A stretch of DNA of 21,292 nucleotides from DASRJX01 sp035649235 (GTDB lineage: Bacteria > Acidobacteriota > Polarisedimenticolia > Gp22-AA2), in contig DASRJX010000216.1 of assembly GCA_035649235.1 (NCBI GenBank), positions 1-21,292 on the forward strand, in the 5' to 3' direction. The notes beneath the pieces are model-generated. The model searched no databases and had not been told where the DNA came from. It saw only the letters and a list, made by a program, of their open reading frames with translations. Positions 13,972 through 20,950 of the stretch are shown here, piece by piece (within the stretch, counting starts at the first letter, position 1; every line of letters starts with the position of its first letter). Both the position numbers and the translations under genes were made by a program.

Positions 13972-15374
13972 TCGTGCGACGGTCGCCCGCACACCAGGCA
14001 CGTCCCCTCCTCCCGGTTCCCGTCGAGCGGCACGCAGCGGATCGTCGCCTTCGTCTCCTCCTTGATCCTCTGTTCGCAGGCCGGGTCGCCGCACCAGTGG
14101 GCGCGGTAGAAACCGCCCCGGGCCTCGATCTCCTCCCGGAACTCCGCGTAGTCCCGCGCCGGGCGCGTGCTCTCGCGGAGGAACGCGCGGCACCTCTCCA
14201 GCATGTCGCTCTGGATCGACGTCAACAGGGTCCCGACCTGGGCCGGGAGATCGCCGAACGGCACGGAACTCTTGCGGCGGTCGAGGCGGCGCACGGCGGT
14301 GAACTGCGAGGCCTCGAGATCGCGAGGGCCGATCTCCAGGCGCAGCGGCACACCCTTCAGCTCCCACTCGTTGTATTTCCAACCGGGCGAGATCTCGTCG
14401 CGCAGATCCGCCTTGACGCGGAAGGACCGCGACAGCTCCGCCGCCGCCTTCTGTGCCACCTCGGCAATGCGCGCTTTCTGGTCGTCGCTCTTCCAGATCG
14501 GCACGAGGACCACCTGGATGGGGGCGAGCGCGGGCGGGAAGTTCACGCCGTTGTCGTCGCCGTGCGCCATCACCAGCGCTCCGATGAGGCGGGTCGAGAC
14601 TCCCCACGAGGTCTGCCAGCAGTGCTCCCAGCCGCCCGCCGCCGTCTGGTACTTGACGTCGAACGCCCGGGAGAAGTTCTGGCCGAGATTGTGCGAGGTC
14701 CCTCCCTGGAGCGCCTTGCCGTCCTGCATCAGGGCCTCGATGCAGTAGGTGCGCAAGGCCCCGGCGAACTTCTCGCTCGCCGTCTTGCGTCCGGTGTAGA
14801 CCGGGATCGCCATGCGCTCCTCGGCGAAGGCGCGGTAGATCTCCAGGATGCGAAGGACCTCCTCCTCCGCCTCCTGCTCGGTGGCGTGGGCGGTGTGACC
14901 CTCCTGCCAGAGGAACTCGGTGGTCCGCAGGAACAGCCGCGTGCGCATCTCCCAGCGCACCACGTTGGCCCACTGGTTGATCAGGACGGGCAGGTCGCGA
15001 TACGAGCGGATCCACCGGGCGTACATCTCGTAGATGATCGTCTCGGAGGTCGGGCGGACGACGAGCGGCTCCTCGAGCTTCTTGCCGCCGCCGTGGGTGA
15101 CGACCGCGCACTCGGGCGCGAAGCCCTCGACGTGCTCGGCCTCGCGGTGCATGAACGACTCCGGGATGAACAGGGGGAAGTAGGCGTTCTGGTGACCTGT
15201 CTCGCGGAAGCGGGCGTCGAGCTCGCGCTGGATTCCTTCCCAGACCGCGTAGCCGAGCGGACGGATCACCATGCATCCCTTGACCGGGGAGTAGTCCGCC
15301 ATCTGGGACTGGATGATGACGTCCGTATACCAGCGTGAGTAGTCTTCGCTTCGCGGTGTGATCACCTTGGCCAT
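13944..15374 (-). CDS. proS: Prolyl-tRNA synthetase, archaeal/eukaryote-like type
   Basis: Charges tRNA-Pro with proline. At 476 residues it lacks the ~180-residue editing insertion of the E. coli-type enzyme and belongs to the short class known from Thermus, archaea and eukaryotes. Class II motifs are present: YFPLFIPESF (65-74, motif 1), RPTSETIIY (107-115), VRWEMRTRLFLRTTEFLWQE (139-158, motif 2) and WGVSTRLIGALVMAHGDD (257-274, motif 3). The C-terminal zinc domain has Cys428, Cys433, Cys459 and Cys462, and the chain ends in Tyr476, the family's conserved terminal tyrosine. The ATG at 15374 is preceded by a GGGGGA ribosome site. It sits 43 bp after pcm and overlaps the vWA gene. Confidence 0.97.
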   Translation of the reverse strand: MAKVITPRSEDYSRWYTDVIIQSQMADYSPVKGCMVIRPLGYAVWEGIQRELDARFRETGHQNAYFPLFIPESFMHREAEHVEGFAPECAVVTHGGGKKLEEPLVVRPTSETIIYEMYARWIRSYRDLPVLINQWANVVRWEMRTRLFLRTTEFLWQEGHTAHATEQEAEEEVLRILEIYRAFAEERMAIPVYTGRKTASEKFAGALRTYCIEALMQDGKALQGGTSHNLGQNFSRAFDVKYQTAAGGWEHCWQTSWGVSTRLIGALVMAHGDDNGVNFPPALAPIQVVLVPIWKSDDQKARIAEVAQKAAAELSRSFRVKADLRDEISPGWKYNEWELKGVPLRLEIGPRDLEASQFTAVRRLDRRKSSVPFGDLPAQVGTLLTSIQSDMLERCRAFLRESTRPARDYAEFREEIEARGGFYRAHWCGDPACEQRIKEETKATIRCVPLDGNREEGTCLVCGRPSHEWVYLARAY

Positions 15375-15417
15375 GCGTCCCCCGGTGATGGAATGGTTCG
15401 AGTGGCGGACCTTCGGG

Positions 15418-16188
15418 TCAATGGCGCGGCTGGCGGGCCTCGCCGGTCATGGGCACGAACCGTACGGGGAGCAGCGACTCGCGGTCGAAACCGTGCTCCG
15501 TGCGCGTCATCCGGATCAACTCCTGGTTCCCCGTGCCGAGCGGGATCACGATCCGGCCGCCCAGCTTGAGCTGCTCGAGGAGCGGTTCGGGAACCTGGTC
15601 CGGCGCCGCGGTGACCAGGATCGCGTCGAATGGAGCCTCCTCGGCCCAGCCTCGGTAGCCGTCGCCCGTGCGCACCGAAACCTCCCCGAATCCGGCAGCC
15701 TCCAGGTTGCGGCGCGCCGTCTCGGCCAGGATCGGGAGGATTTCGATGCTGAACACGCGCACCCCCATCGACGACAGGACGGCCGCCTGGTATCCGGACC
15801 CCGTTCCGACTTCCAGGATCCGATCGCCGGTCCGGAGCAGCGCCGCCTCGCTCATGAAGGCGACGATATAGGGCTGCGAGATCGTCTGCCCTTCGCCGAT
15901 CGGCAGCGGATTGTCCTCGTGGGCTCGCGCCCGGAGCCCCGGCGGCACGAAGAGGTGCCGCGGGACCTGCCGCATGGCTTCGAGTACGTGTGGGTCGCGC
16001 ACCCCCCGCGCCTCGATCTGCTCCCGGACCATCTGCCGGCGGGCCGAGCTGAAGGGATCGGCCCCGGCGCCCTCTGACTCCGTCATCGCGCCGCCCCGTT
16101 CACCGCAGCAGGCCAGAAGAACCGCCCCGAAGATGAACGCCGCCGCTGGCCGCGCGCGGCCGGTGGCTCTCACGGCGGTTTGACGCAT
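15418..16188 (-). CDS. pcm: Protein-L-isoaspartate O-methyltransferase, predicted lipoprotein
   Basis: Methylates abnormal isoaspartyl residues in damaged proteins so that they can revert to aspartate. The enzyme core is clear: DPFSSARRQMVREQIEARG (44-62), VLEAMRQVPRHLFVPP (68-83), LPIGEGQTISQPYIVAFM (95-112), SAM-binding ILEVGTGSGYQAAVL (124-138) and VRFVPMTG (242-249). Unlike the usual cytosolic enzyme, the chain begins with a basic region, a hydrophobic segment (AAAFIFGAVLLAC) and a lipobox LLAC ending at Cys27, which predicts a lipoprotein outside the cytoplasm. The periplasm has no evident source of SAM, so this is odd. An internal start at Met35 would give a normal soluble enzyme. The promoter position favours the long form starting at 16188. 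It is first in the pcm-proS-vWA run. Confidence 0.92.
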   Translation of the reverse strand: MRQTAVRATGRARPAAAFIFGAVLLACCGERGGAMTESEGAGADPFSSARRQMVREQIEARGVRDPHVLEAMRQVPRHLFVPPGLRARAHEDNPLPIGEGQTISQPYIVAFMSEAALLRTGDRILEVGTGSGYQAAVLSSMGVRVFSIEILPILAETARRNLEAAGFGEVSVRTGDGYRGWAEEAPFDAILVTAAPDQVPEPLLEQLKLGGRIVIPLGTGNQELIRMTRTEHGFDRESLLPVRFVPMTGEARQPRH

Positions 16189-16207
16189 GGACTCGTCCCG
16201 ACGCGGA

Positions 16208-16218
16208 ATTCTAGCACA
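16208..16218 (-). promoter_or_regulatory. Extended -10 promoter element of pcm
   Basis: On the minus strand this reads TGTGCTAGAAT: a TRTG-n extension plus TAGAAT (5/6 to TATAAT). The predicted RNA start is about 16201, leaving a 13-nt leader before the ATG at 16188. No usable -35 is seen; a 12-bp palindrome occupies the spacer and upstream side. Confidence 0.5.
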
Positions 16219-16253
16219 GGCGTCCGGACGCTCCGGGGGCGCGAGGCGTCCGG
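16218..16253. repeat. Palindrome and direct repeats in the pcm-nth intergenic region
   Basis: The perfect 12-bp palindrome GCGTCCGGACGC (16220-16231) abuts the pcm -10 element. AGGCGTCCGG occurs at 16218-16227 and again at 16244-16253, a 26-bp step. CGGACGCTC recurs at 16225-16233 and 16281-16289. These repeats are the main content of the 208-bp gap 16189-16396 and look like regulator binding sites. Confidence 0.4.
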
Positions 16254-16367
16254 GGCCACCGATCGTGGGGTGAGAGCGATCGGACGCTCGTCGCTGGGGG
16301 ACGCATCGCGGTCCGCGGGCCTCCGAGGAAGTCCCTTGCAGGACGGATCGGAGCCGGCTGTCACAGG

Positions 16368-16373
16368 TAGAAT
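16368..16373 (+). promoter_or_regulatory. -10 promoter element of nth
   Basis: TAGAAT (5/6 to TATAAT) predicts an RNA start at about 16380 and a 17-nt leader. That leader carries GGAG (16388-16391) five bases before the ATG at 16397. No -35 at normal spacing is apparent, so confidence is moderate. Confidence 0.35.
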
Positions 16374-16396
16374 CGGACCGGGGTCGTGGAGCGACG

Positions 16397-17113
16397 ATGA
16401 ATCTTGCGCATCGCCGGGCGCAGCGAAATCGCCCGGGCGGAACCGGGCGGATGCCCGACAGGACGCGCGTGGCGCGCGCGCTGGACGCGCTGGAGAAGCG
16501 GTACGGGCGGCCCCGACTCGGCCGCCGGCTCCCGCCTCTGGACGAGCTCGTCCTCACCATCCTGTCGCAGAACACGAACGACCTCAACCGGGACCGCGCC
16601 TACGATTCCCTGAGGAACCGCTTTCCGACCTGGGAGGCGGTCGCCCGGGCCCAACGGGGCGCGATCGAGAAGGCGATCCGTCCCGGCGGACTGGCGCGCA
16701 CCAAGGCGAGGGCGATCCAGGAGGTGCTGCACGGCATCGCGGCCGAACGCGGCGCCCTCGATCTCGCGTTCCTGCGGCGCCTGCCCGCGGCGGAGGCCGC
16801 GGACTGGCTGCGCCGCTTCCGGGGCGTGGGGGAGAAGACGGCCGCCTGCGTGCTGCTCTTCTCCTGCGGTCATGCCGCCTTTCCCGTCGACACGCACATC
16901 CACCGGATCGCGCGCCGTCTCGGTTGGGTCCGGGCGTCCGCCAGCCGCGAGGAGACGCACCGGCGGCTGGCGGCTGTCGTTCCGCCTTCCCGTTGCCTGA
17001 CCGGCCATGTCAATTTGATAACGCTCGGAAGAGAGGTCTGCCGGCCCCGGAAGCCACGGTGCCCCGACTGCCCTCTGCGACGCGGCTGCCAGCACGCCTC
17101 GGCGGGAGGTTGA
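16397..17113 (+). CDS. nth: Endonuclease III-like DNA glycosylase/AP lyase
   Basis: Base-excision repair enzyme of the HhH-GPD superfamily, which removes oxidised pyrimidines and nicks abasic DNA. It has 238 residues. LTILSQNTNDLNRDRAYDSL (53-72) is the first helical block. The helix-hairpin-helix FRGVGEKTAACVLL (141-154) carries the catalytic Lys147, and FPVDTHIHRIARRLG (162-175) the catalytic Asp165. The C-terminal [4Fe-4S] loop is intact: Cys215, Cys222, Cys225 and Cys231, spaced 6, 2 and 5. The QNTND block differs from the AQATD of E. coli Nth, so substrate preference may differ. ATG 16397 has GGAG at a 5-nt spacing. Its stop is directly followed by the phospholipase start codon, so the two are co-translated. 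Confidence 0.92.
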   Translation: MNLAHRRAQRNRPGGTGRMPDRTRVARALDALEKRYGRPRLGRRLPPLDELVLTILSQNTNDLNRDRAYDSLRNRFPTWEAVARAQRGAIEKAIRPGGLARTKARAIQEVLHGIAAERGALDLAFLRRLPAAEAADWLRRFRGVGEKTAACVLLFSCGHAAFPVDTHIHRIARRLGWVRASASREETHRRLAAVVPPSRCLTGHVNLITLGREVCRPRKPRCPDCPLRRGCQHASAGG

Positions 17114-18160
17114 GTGGCAGCCGTCGCGATCCCGGCTATATTGGCTGGCGGGGCCGTGTCGTCGGGTCGGGCGGCCCAGGGACGGTGGTCGCGGATGCGA
17201 CACAGGTGCAAGGTGGGCGTCGCCTTGGGCGGAGGAGCCGCCCGGGGTCTGGCCCACATCGGGGTCCTCAAGGTCCTCGAGCAGAACCGGATTCCGATCG
17301 ACCTGATCGTGGGCACCAGCGTCGGTGCCCTCATCGGCGGCGTCTACGCCACCACGCGAAGCGCCGGAGCCACGGAACGCCGGTTCCAGGACTTCATCTT
17401 CAGCCGGGAATTCAAGCGGGCGCGCTTCGACTTCCTCAAGGAGAGCCGGGAAGCGCGCCGCGGGGTCATGCGGCGCGTCGTGACCCTTCTCAAGAAGGGG
17501 ATCTTCTATTCCTTCTCCATGGCGAAGACCTCGTGGGTCTCGGCCGAGTACTTCGAGCACAACATCAACGCCCTCCTGGACGACGTCGCGATCGAACAGA
17601 CCGGCATCCCGTTCTGCGCGGTGGCGGCCGACATCCTCCAGGGGCAGGAGGTGTTGATCCGGACGGGCCGCCTGCGTCGGGCCGTCAGTGCGAGCAGCGC
17701 CGTTCCCGGGCTCCTGCCGCCGGTGGCCATCGACGGTCGCGTCCTGATCGACGGCGGCTGGGTGGCTCAGGTGCCGGTCATCCCGGCGCTCCACGCGGGG
17801 GCCGACCTCGTCATCGCGGTCGACGTGTCGAAGGAGCTTGCGGATCTCACTGTCGCCGGTAGCGGGCTCAACATTATGGTCCGCGCCGCGGGAATCCGGG
17901 CGGAGGCGCTGCGCGGGATGCAATGCCGCCTGGCCGATGTCTTGATCGAGCCGGACGTGCGGCAGGTGCACTGGGCCGACTTCTCCGCCTTCGTCGAGTG
18001 TGTCCAGCGGGGGGAGGAGGCGGCGCGGGCGCGGCTGGATGAGATCCGGCATGCTCTGCGGATCGCGCGCTGGCCGTCGTTCGTCGGCTTCTCGCGCGCC
18101 CGCAGGCTGGCTCGCGCCTATCTCGACAAGGCGCCGGATCGCAAGGTGAAGGTCTCCTGA
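17114..18160 (+). CDS. Patatin-like phospholipase
   Basis: A serine lipid acyl hydrolase of the bacterial RssA/YchK-type patatin family. The oxyanion hole GGGAARG is at 39-45, the nucleophile motif GTSVG at 67-71 with Ser69, ASSAVPG at 193-199, and the dyad aspartate Asp213 in LIDGGW. At 348 residues from the GTG at 17114 it begins right after the nth stop, with GGAGG at 17105-17109. An internal ATG at 17195 (Met28) would give the more typical family start just before KVGVALGGGAARG. The extra N-terminal 27 residues contain a mildly hydrophobic stretch, so either start is possible. It precedes AsmA by 2 bp, which hints at a role in membrane lipid turnover. Substrate unknown. Confidence 0.92.
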   Translation: MAAVAIPAILAGGAVSSGRAAQGRWSRMRHRCKVGVALGGGAARGLAHIGVLKVLEQNRIPIDLIVGTSVGALIGGVYATTRSAGATERRFQDFIFSREFKRARFDFLKESREARRGVMRRVVTLLKKGIFYSFSMAKTSWVSAEYFEHNINALLDDVAIEQTGIPFCAVAADILQGQEVLIRTGRLRRAVSASSAVPGLLPPVAIDGRVLIDGGWVAQVPVIPALHAGADLVIAVDVSKELADLTVAGSGLNIMVRAAGIRAEALRGMQCRLADVLIEPDVRQVHWADFSAFVECVQRGEEAARARLDEIRHALRIARWPSFVGFSRARRLARAYLDKAPDRKVKVS

Positions 18161-18162
18161 TC

Positions 18163-20202
18163 ATGACGATGCCGCGCGGGGTGCGATGGCTGCTGGGGGG
18201 ACTGGGAGCCTTGGTGGCGCTGCTGGTCCTGGCGGCGCTTCTGCTCCCGCTGCTCTTCGAGCCGAAGGCGATCGGCCCGTTGATCGCCGGGCAGATTCAG
18301 AAGGCTACCGGGCGGAGCGCCGCACTCGGGACGATTGCCCTCCGGATCCTCCCGACGCCCGCCCTGTCCGCGGGACCGCTTACCGTCTCCGAAGGCCCAC
18401 GCTACCCGGATCGGGAGGCGCTGCGAATCGAGCGCGTGTCGATCCGCCTCCGGCTCATGCCGCTGCTGAGAGGCCGTCTGGAATTCGGCACGGTCGTCAT
18501 CGATCGGCCGACGCTGACGCTCATCCGCGATAGACAGGGACGGTGGAACTACGACGACGTGCTGGAGCGCGCGGCGGCGCTGCGCGCGGCCGCGGGACAT
18601 AAGCCCGCCGGCGGCCGCCCGGCCTCGGGCGGCATGAGCTTCGCGGTGGCTCAGGCCGTCGTCCGGGGCGGCAGGGTCCTGATTTACGACGACGCCGTCC
18701 TCGCGGGTTCCCGTACGGAGGTGCGCGTCGACCCGGTCGACGCCGTCCTCCACGATGTCGGCCCTGGAGGGGCCTCCCGCATGGATCTGTCGGTTGGCCT
18801 CGGCAAGAGCACGCTCCGCGCCACGGCCCGTCTCCACGCGGAGAGCGGCGCGCAAAGCCTGGACCTGACGATCCCGGCCTCGCGCCTCGAGACAGCGGAC
18901 CTCGCGACCCTGCTCCCCTGGCTGGGGGTGGCACGCCCCGACGGCCTGAAGCTCGGGGGCGGCGTCACGGTCGACGGGACGGCGAGGGTCCCGCTCGACC
19001 AGATGGAGGCCATCGCCTTCGAGGGCAACCTGGCGCTCGACGACCTGAGCTATCGCGATGCGACGATGACGCGGCCGATCGAGCGCATCGGAGGGCGGCT
19101 CCGGATCAGCGGCCAGCAGGCTGACTGGGATGGATTCACGGCGACCTTCGGTTCCTCGGTGCTGCGCGGCAACCTGAGGGTGCAGGACTTCCTGCGACCC
19201 CGGATCGGATTCAAGCTGGAAGCCCCGCGCCTCGATGTCAACGAACTGACCCGGACTTTCGCGGCCGCGGCGCCAGCCGCTCCCGCCACAGCGCGTGCCC
19301 GGGCCGGAGAACCGGGAGCCGGGCTGGTCCAAGTCTCCGCCAACGGCACGCTGGCCGTCGGCGCGCTGCGCTTCGAGACGTTCGATCTGAGTGACGTGCG
19401 CGCCTCGGTCACGCTCCGCTCCGCCGTCCTGTCGCTGAGCGACCTGCACGCGAAGCTCTACGGGGGTCGCCTGACGGGGTCGTGCAGCCTGGATCTCTCA
19501 CGGCCGGCTCCCGGCTACAGGGTCGACGGGTCCCTCGAGCGGGTCGACGTGAACGCCCTGGCGGCGGCCTACGACCCGGGACTCAAAGATCTGCTTCGGG
19601 GCAGTCTCGGCGGTCGTCTGGGCCTCGACGCCTCCGGCGCAGACCTCGACGCCATCGTCAGCTCGGCCCGCGGAACCGCGAACCTGGAGATTGCCCGGGG
19701 CGCCCTCACGTCCTTCAGCATCCTCAAACAGCTCGCGTCCCTGCTGGAGATGGCTGGCGGCAAGGGAATCGGCAAGAACGAGACGCCGTTCGAATCGCTC
19801 CGAGGCAGTTTCGCCATCGGCTCGCGCCGGGCGCAGACCTCGGACCTCACCCTCGACTCGGCGGATCTCGACCTGAGTGGCGTCGGCTGGGTCGGTCTGG
19901 ACGCGGCTCTCGACCTGTCGCTGGCCGCCCGGTTCTCCCAGGAGGCCACCCGCGGCATGGTCGAGAAGACCTCTCAACTGCGCTCCCTGACTGATTCCGA
20001 GGGCAATCTCGTCCTGCATCTGCTGGCGCAGGGCGGACTCGCGGCGCCCAAGATCAGTCTCGACACGCGCGCGCAGATGAGACAGCTCGACCGCCAGAAG
20101 CGGGAACAAGTGAAGGAGAAGCTGCGCGGACGACTCGTCGATCTGCTGGGGGGCAAGCCGGAGGAGGATGAGCCGGCGCCGCCTCCGGACCAGCAGCCCT
20201 GA
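18163..20202 (+). CDS. AsmA-family inner-membrane-anchored envelope protein
   Basis: A 679-residue protein. One N-terminal membrane anchor (residues 8-32, GVRWLLGGLGALVALLVLAA followed by LLLPLLF) precedes a long beta-rich periplasmic region. The N-terminal AsmA pattern is clear (AIGPLIAGQIQKATGRSA; SIRLRLMPLLRGRLEFGTVVIDRPTLTLIRD). The C-terminal AsmA region at about 480-640 includes IARGALTSFSILKQLASLLE and SADLDLSGVGWVGLDAALDL. Ala/Pro-rich linker sequence near 365-385 separates two beta segments. The C-terminus is Lys/Arg-rich and then Glu/Pro-rich. AsmA-like proteins are linked to outer-membrane assembly and lipid transport as bridge-like proteins. The ATG at 18163 is 2 bp after the phospholipase stop. 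It ends 7 bp from the convergent PKD-like gene. Confidence 0.93.
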   Translation: MTMPRGVRWLLGGLGALVALLVLAALLLPLLFEPKAIGPLIAGQIQKATGRSAALGTIALRILPTPALSAGPLTVSEGPRYPDREALRIERVSIRLRLMPLLRGRLEFGTVVIDRPTLTLIRDRQGRWNYDDVLERAAALRAAAGHKPAGGRPASGGMSFAVAQAVVRGGRVLIYDDAVLAGSRTEVRVDPVDAVLHDVGPGGASRMDLSVGLGKSTLRATARLHAESGAQSLDLTIPASRLETADLATLLPWLGVARPDGLKLGGGVTVDGTARVPLDQMEAIAFEGNLALDDLSYRDATMTRPIERIGGRLRISGQQADWDGFTATFGSSVLRGNLRVQDFLRPRIGFKLEAPRLDVNELTRTFAAAAPAAPATARARAGEPGAGLVQVSANGTLAVGALRFETFDLSDVRASVTLRSAVLSLSDLHAKLYGGRLTGSCSLDLSRPAPGYRVDGSLERVDVNALAAAYDPGLKDLLRGSLGGRLGLDASGADLDAIVSSARGTANLEIARGALTSFSILKQLASLLEMAGGKGIGKNETPFESLRGSFAIGSRRAQTSDLTLDSADLDLSGVGWVGLDAALDLSLAARFSQEATRGMVEKTSQLRSLTDSEGNLVLHLLAQGGLAAPKISLDTRAQMRQLDRQKREQVKEKLRGRLVDLLGGKPEEDEPAPPPDQQP

Positions 20203-20209
20203 GCGCCGG

Positions 20210-20686
20210 CTATTGCACGCGCAGCACCTGGACTTGCACGTACGCCGATTCAACCCTGCGGTGGTCCTTGCCTTCCACCACGAGCTTGAGGAGATAGGAG
20301 CCTGTTCGATACAGCTCGAAGGACCGTGTGAAGGTCGTGGTCGCCTGCGCCTCGCTTTCCGGGTGGCGGCAGGCCGTGTCCTGGTGGTAGCGTGAGGCGT
20401 TCTCCTCCAGTTGGCCGGGACTGACCCTGATCCAGGTCACTGCGGGGTGGCAGAAGTTCGGGTCGTCGGGAGCGACGCCGGTCAGGGTTCCCGTGAGCAT
20501 CGTGGTCACGGGAACGAACCCCACCTGGGGCTCAGCAATCAGGCGCAGTTTGAGCTTGGGCCGTGATTCGGCCCCCTTCTCCGCCGCCCCGGAGGCCGCT
20601 GGACCCCCTGCTGCAGGGGAGGCGGAAACCGCCAGATCGGGCGCCGTCAGGCACAGGACCAAGGCCGCCCAGGCGATGCGGTGCAT
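20210..20686 (-). CDS. Secreted PKD/Ig-like protein of unknown function
   Basis: A 158-residue exported protein. It has a signal peptide at 1-22 (HRIAWAALVLCLTAPDLAVSA) and an Ala/Gly-rich spacer. A single beta-sandwich-like domain (about 44-158) follows, with features of PKD/Ig-like folds: KLRLIAEPQVGFVPVTTMLTGTLTG, and then the terminal strands FTRSFELYRTGSYLLKLVVEGKD and ESAYVQVQVLRV. Two cysteines, Cys79 and Cys106, could form a disulfide. I do not recognise a specific family. ATG 20686 gives a proper signal peptide, and an upstream frame extension is not credible. No ribosome site precedes it; the promoter position predicts a leaderless message. It is convergent with AsmA and divergent from the FecR-like gene. 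Confidence 0.8.
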   Translation of the reverse strand: MHRIAWAALVLCLTAPDLAVSASPAAGGPAASGAAEKGAESRPKLKLRLIAEPQVGFVPVTTMLTGTLTGVAPDDPNFCHPAVTWIRVSPGQLEENASRYHQDTACRHPESEAQATTTFTRSFELYRTGSYLLKLVVEGKDHRRVESAYVQVQVLRVQ

Positions 20687-20692
20687 GGTGGA

Positions 20693-20722
20693 AGTATAAG
20701 CCGCTGTCCACAACCCCAACAA
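20693..20722 (-). promoter_or_regulatory. Promoter of the PKD-like gene (predicted leaderless)
   Basis: On the minus strand TTGTTG (20717-20722) is followed by 18 bp and TATACT (20693-20698, 5/6). With the last -10 base at -7, transcription begins at 20686, the A of the ATG. The sequence between -10 and ATG (tccacc side) holds no ribosome site. Confidence 0.5.
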
Positions 20723-20815
20723 GGACAAGCCAGCCGGCTGTCCCCCGGGCGAGACGTCGCCGCGTCTTCGGGGACGCTCCTGCCTTCCGGCAGGACATCG
20801 GCGGATAGTCGACGA

Positions 20816-20875
20816 CCTAACCCCTGTACTCCCACCCGGTTTTAGCGGTAGATCACGAGACTGAAACCGGTTAGG
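20816..20875. promoter_or_regulatory. Nested inverted repeats overlapping the FecR-like promoter
   Basis: The inner pair CCGGTTTTAG (20836-20845) and CTGAAACCGG (20861-20870) matches at 9 of 10 positions across a 15-bp spacer. The outer pair is CCTAACC (20816-20822) and GGTTAGG (20869-20875). AACCGGTT (20865-20872) is also a palindrome by itself. The right arms cover the predicted -35, so a bound regulator could block or recruit RNA polymerase. Confidence 0.45.
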
Positions 20876-20889
20876 GGGTGGCATAGAAT
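20861..20889 (+). promoter_or_regulatory. Sigma70-like promoter of the FecR-like gene
   Basis: CTGAAA (20861-20866, 4/6 to TTGACA), 17 bp, then TAGAAT (20884-20889, 5/6 to TATAAT). The predicted RNA start at about 20896 gives a leader of about 55 nt before the ATG at 20951. Confidence 0.5.
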
Positions 20890-20950
20890 TGGCTTCCTGG
20901 TCCCGGCGCGAGCAGCGAGATCGACAGTTCGGAAAGGCTGGGTCGGTGTC

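Noticed and set aside
12697..15276. 859-residue fusion with the vWA protein
   Set aside because: Upstream of 13971 the frame is a shifted reading of proS. A clean signal peptide begins at 13971.
13800..15338. 512-residue plus-strand open frame opposite proS
   Set aside because: ProS is complete with all class II motifs and zinc cysteines; the opposite frame is featureless.
16180..17862. 560-residue plus-strand open frame overlapping nth and the phospholipase
   Set aside because: Different frame from two genes with intact catalytic motifs; composition is Arg/Gly/Pro-rich noise.
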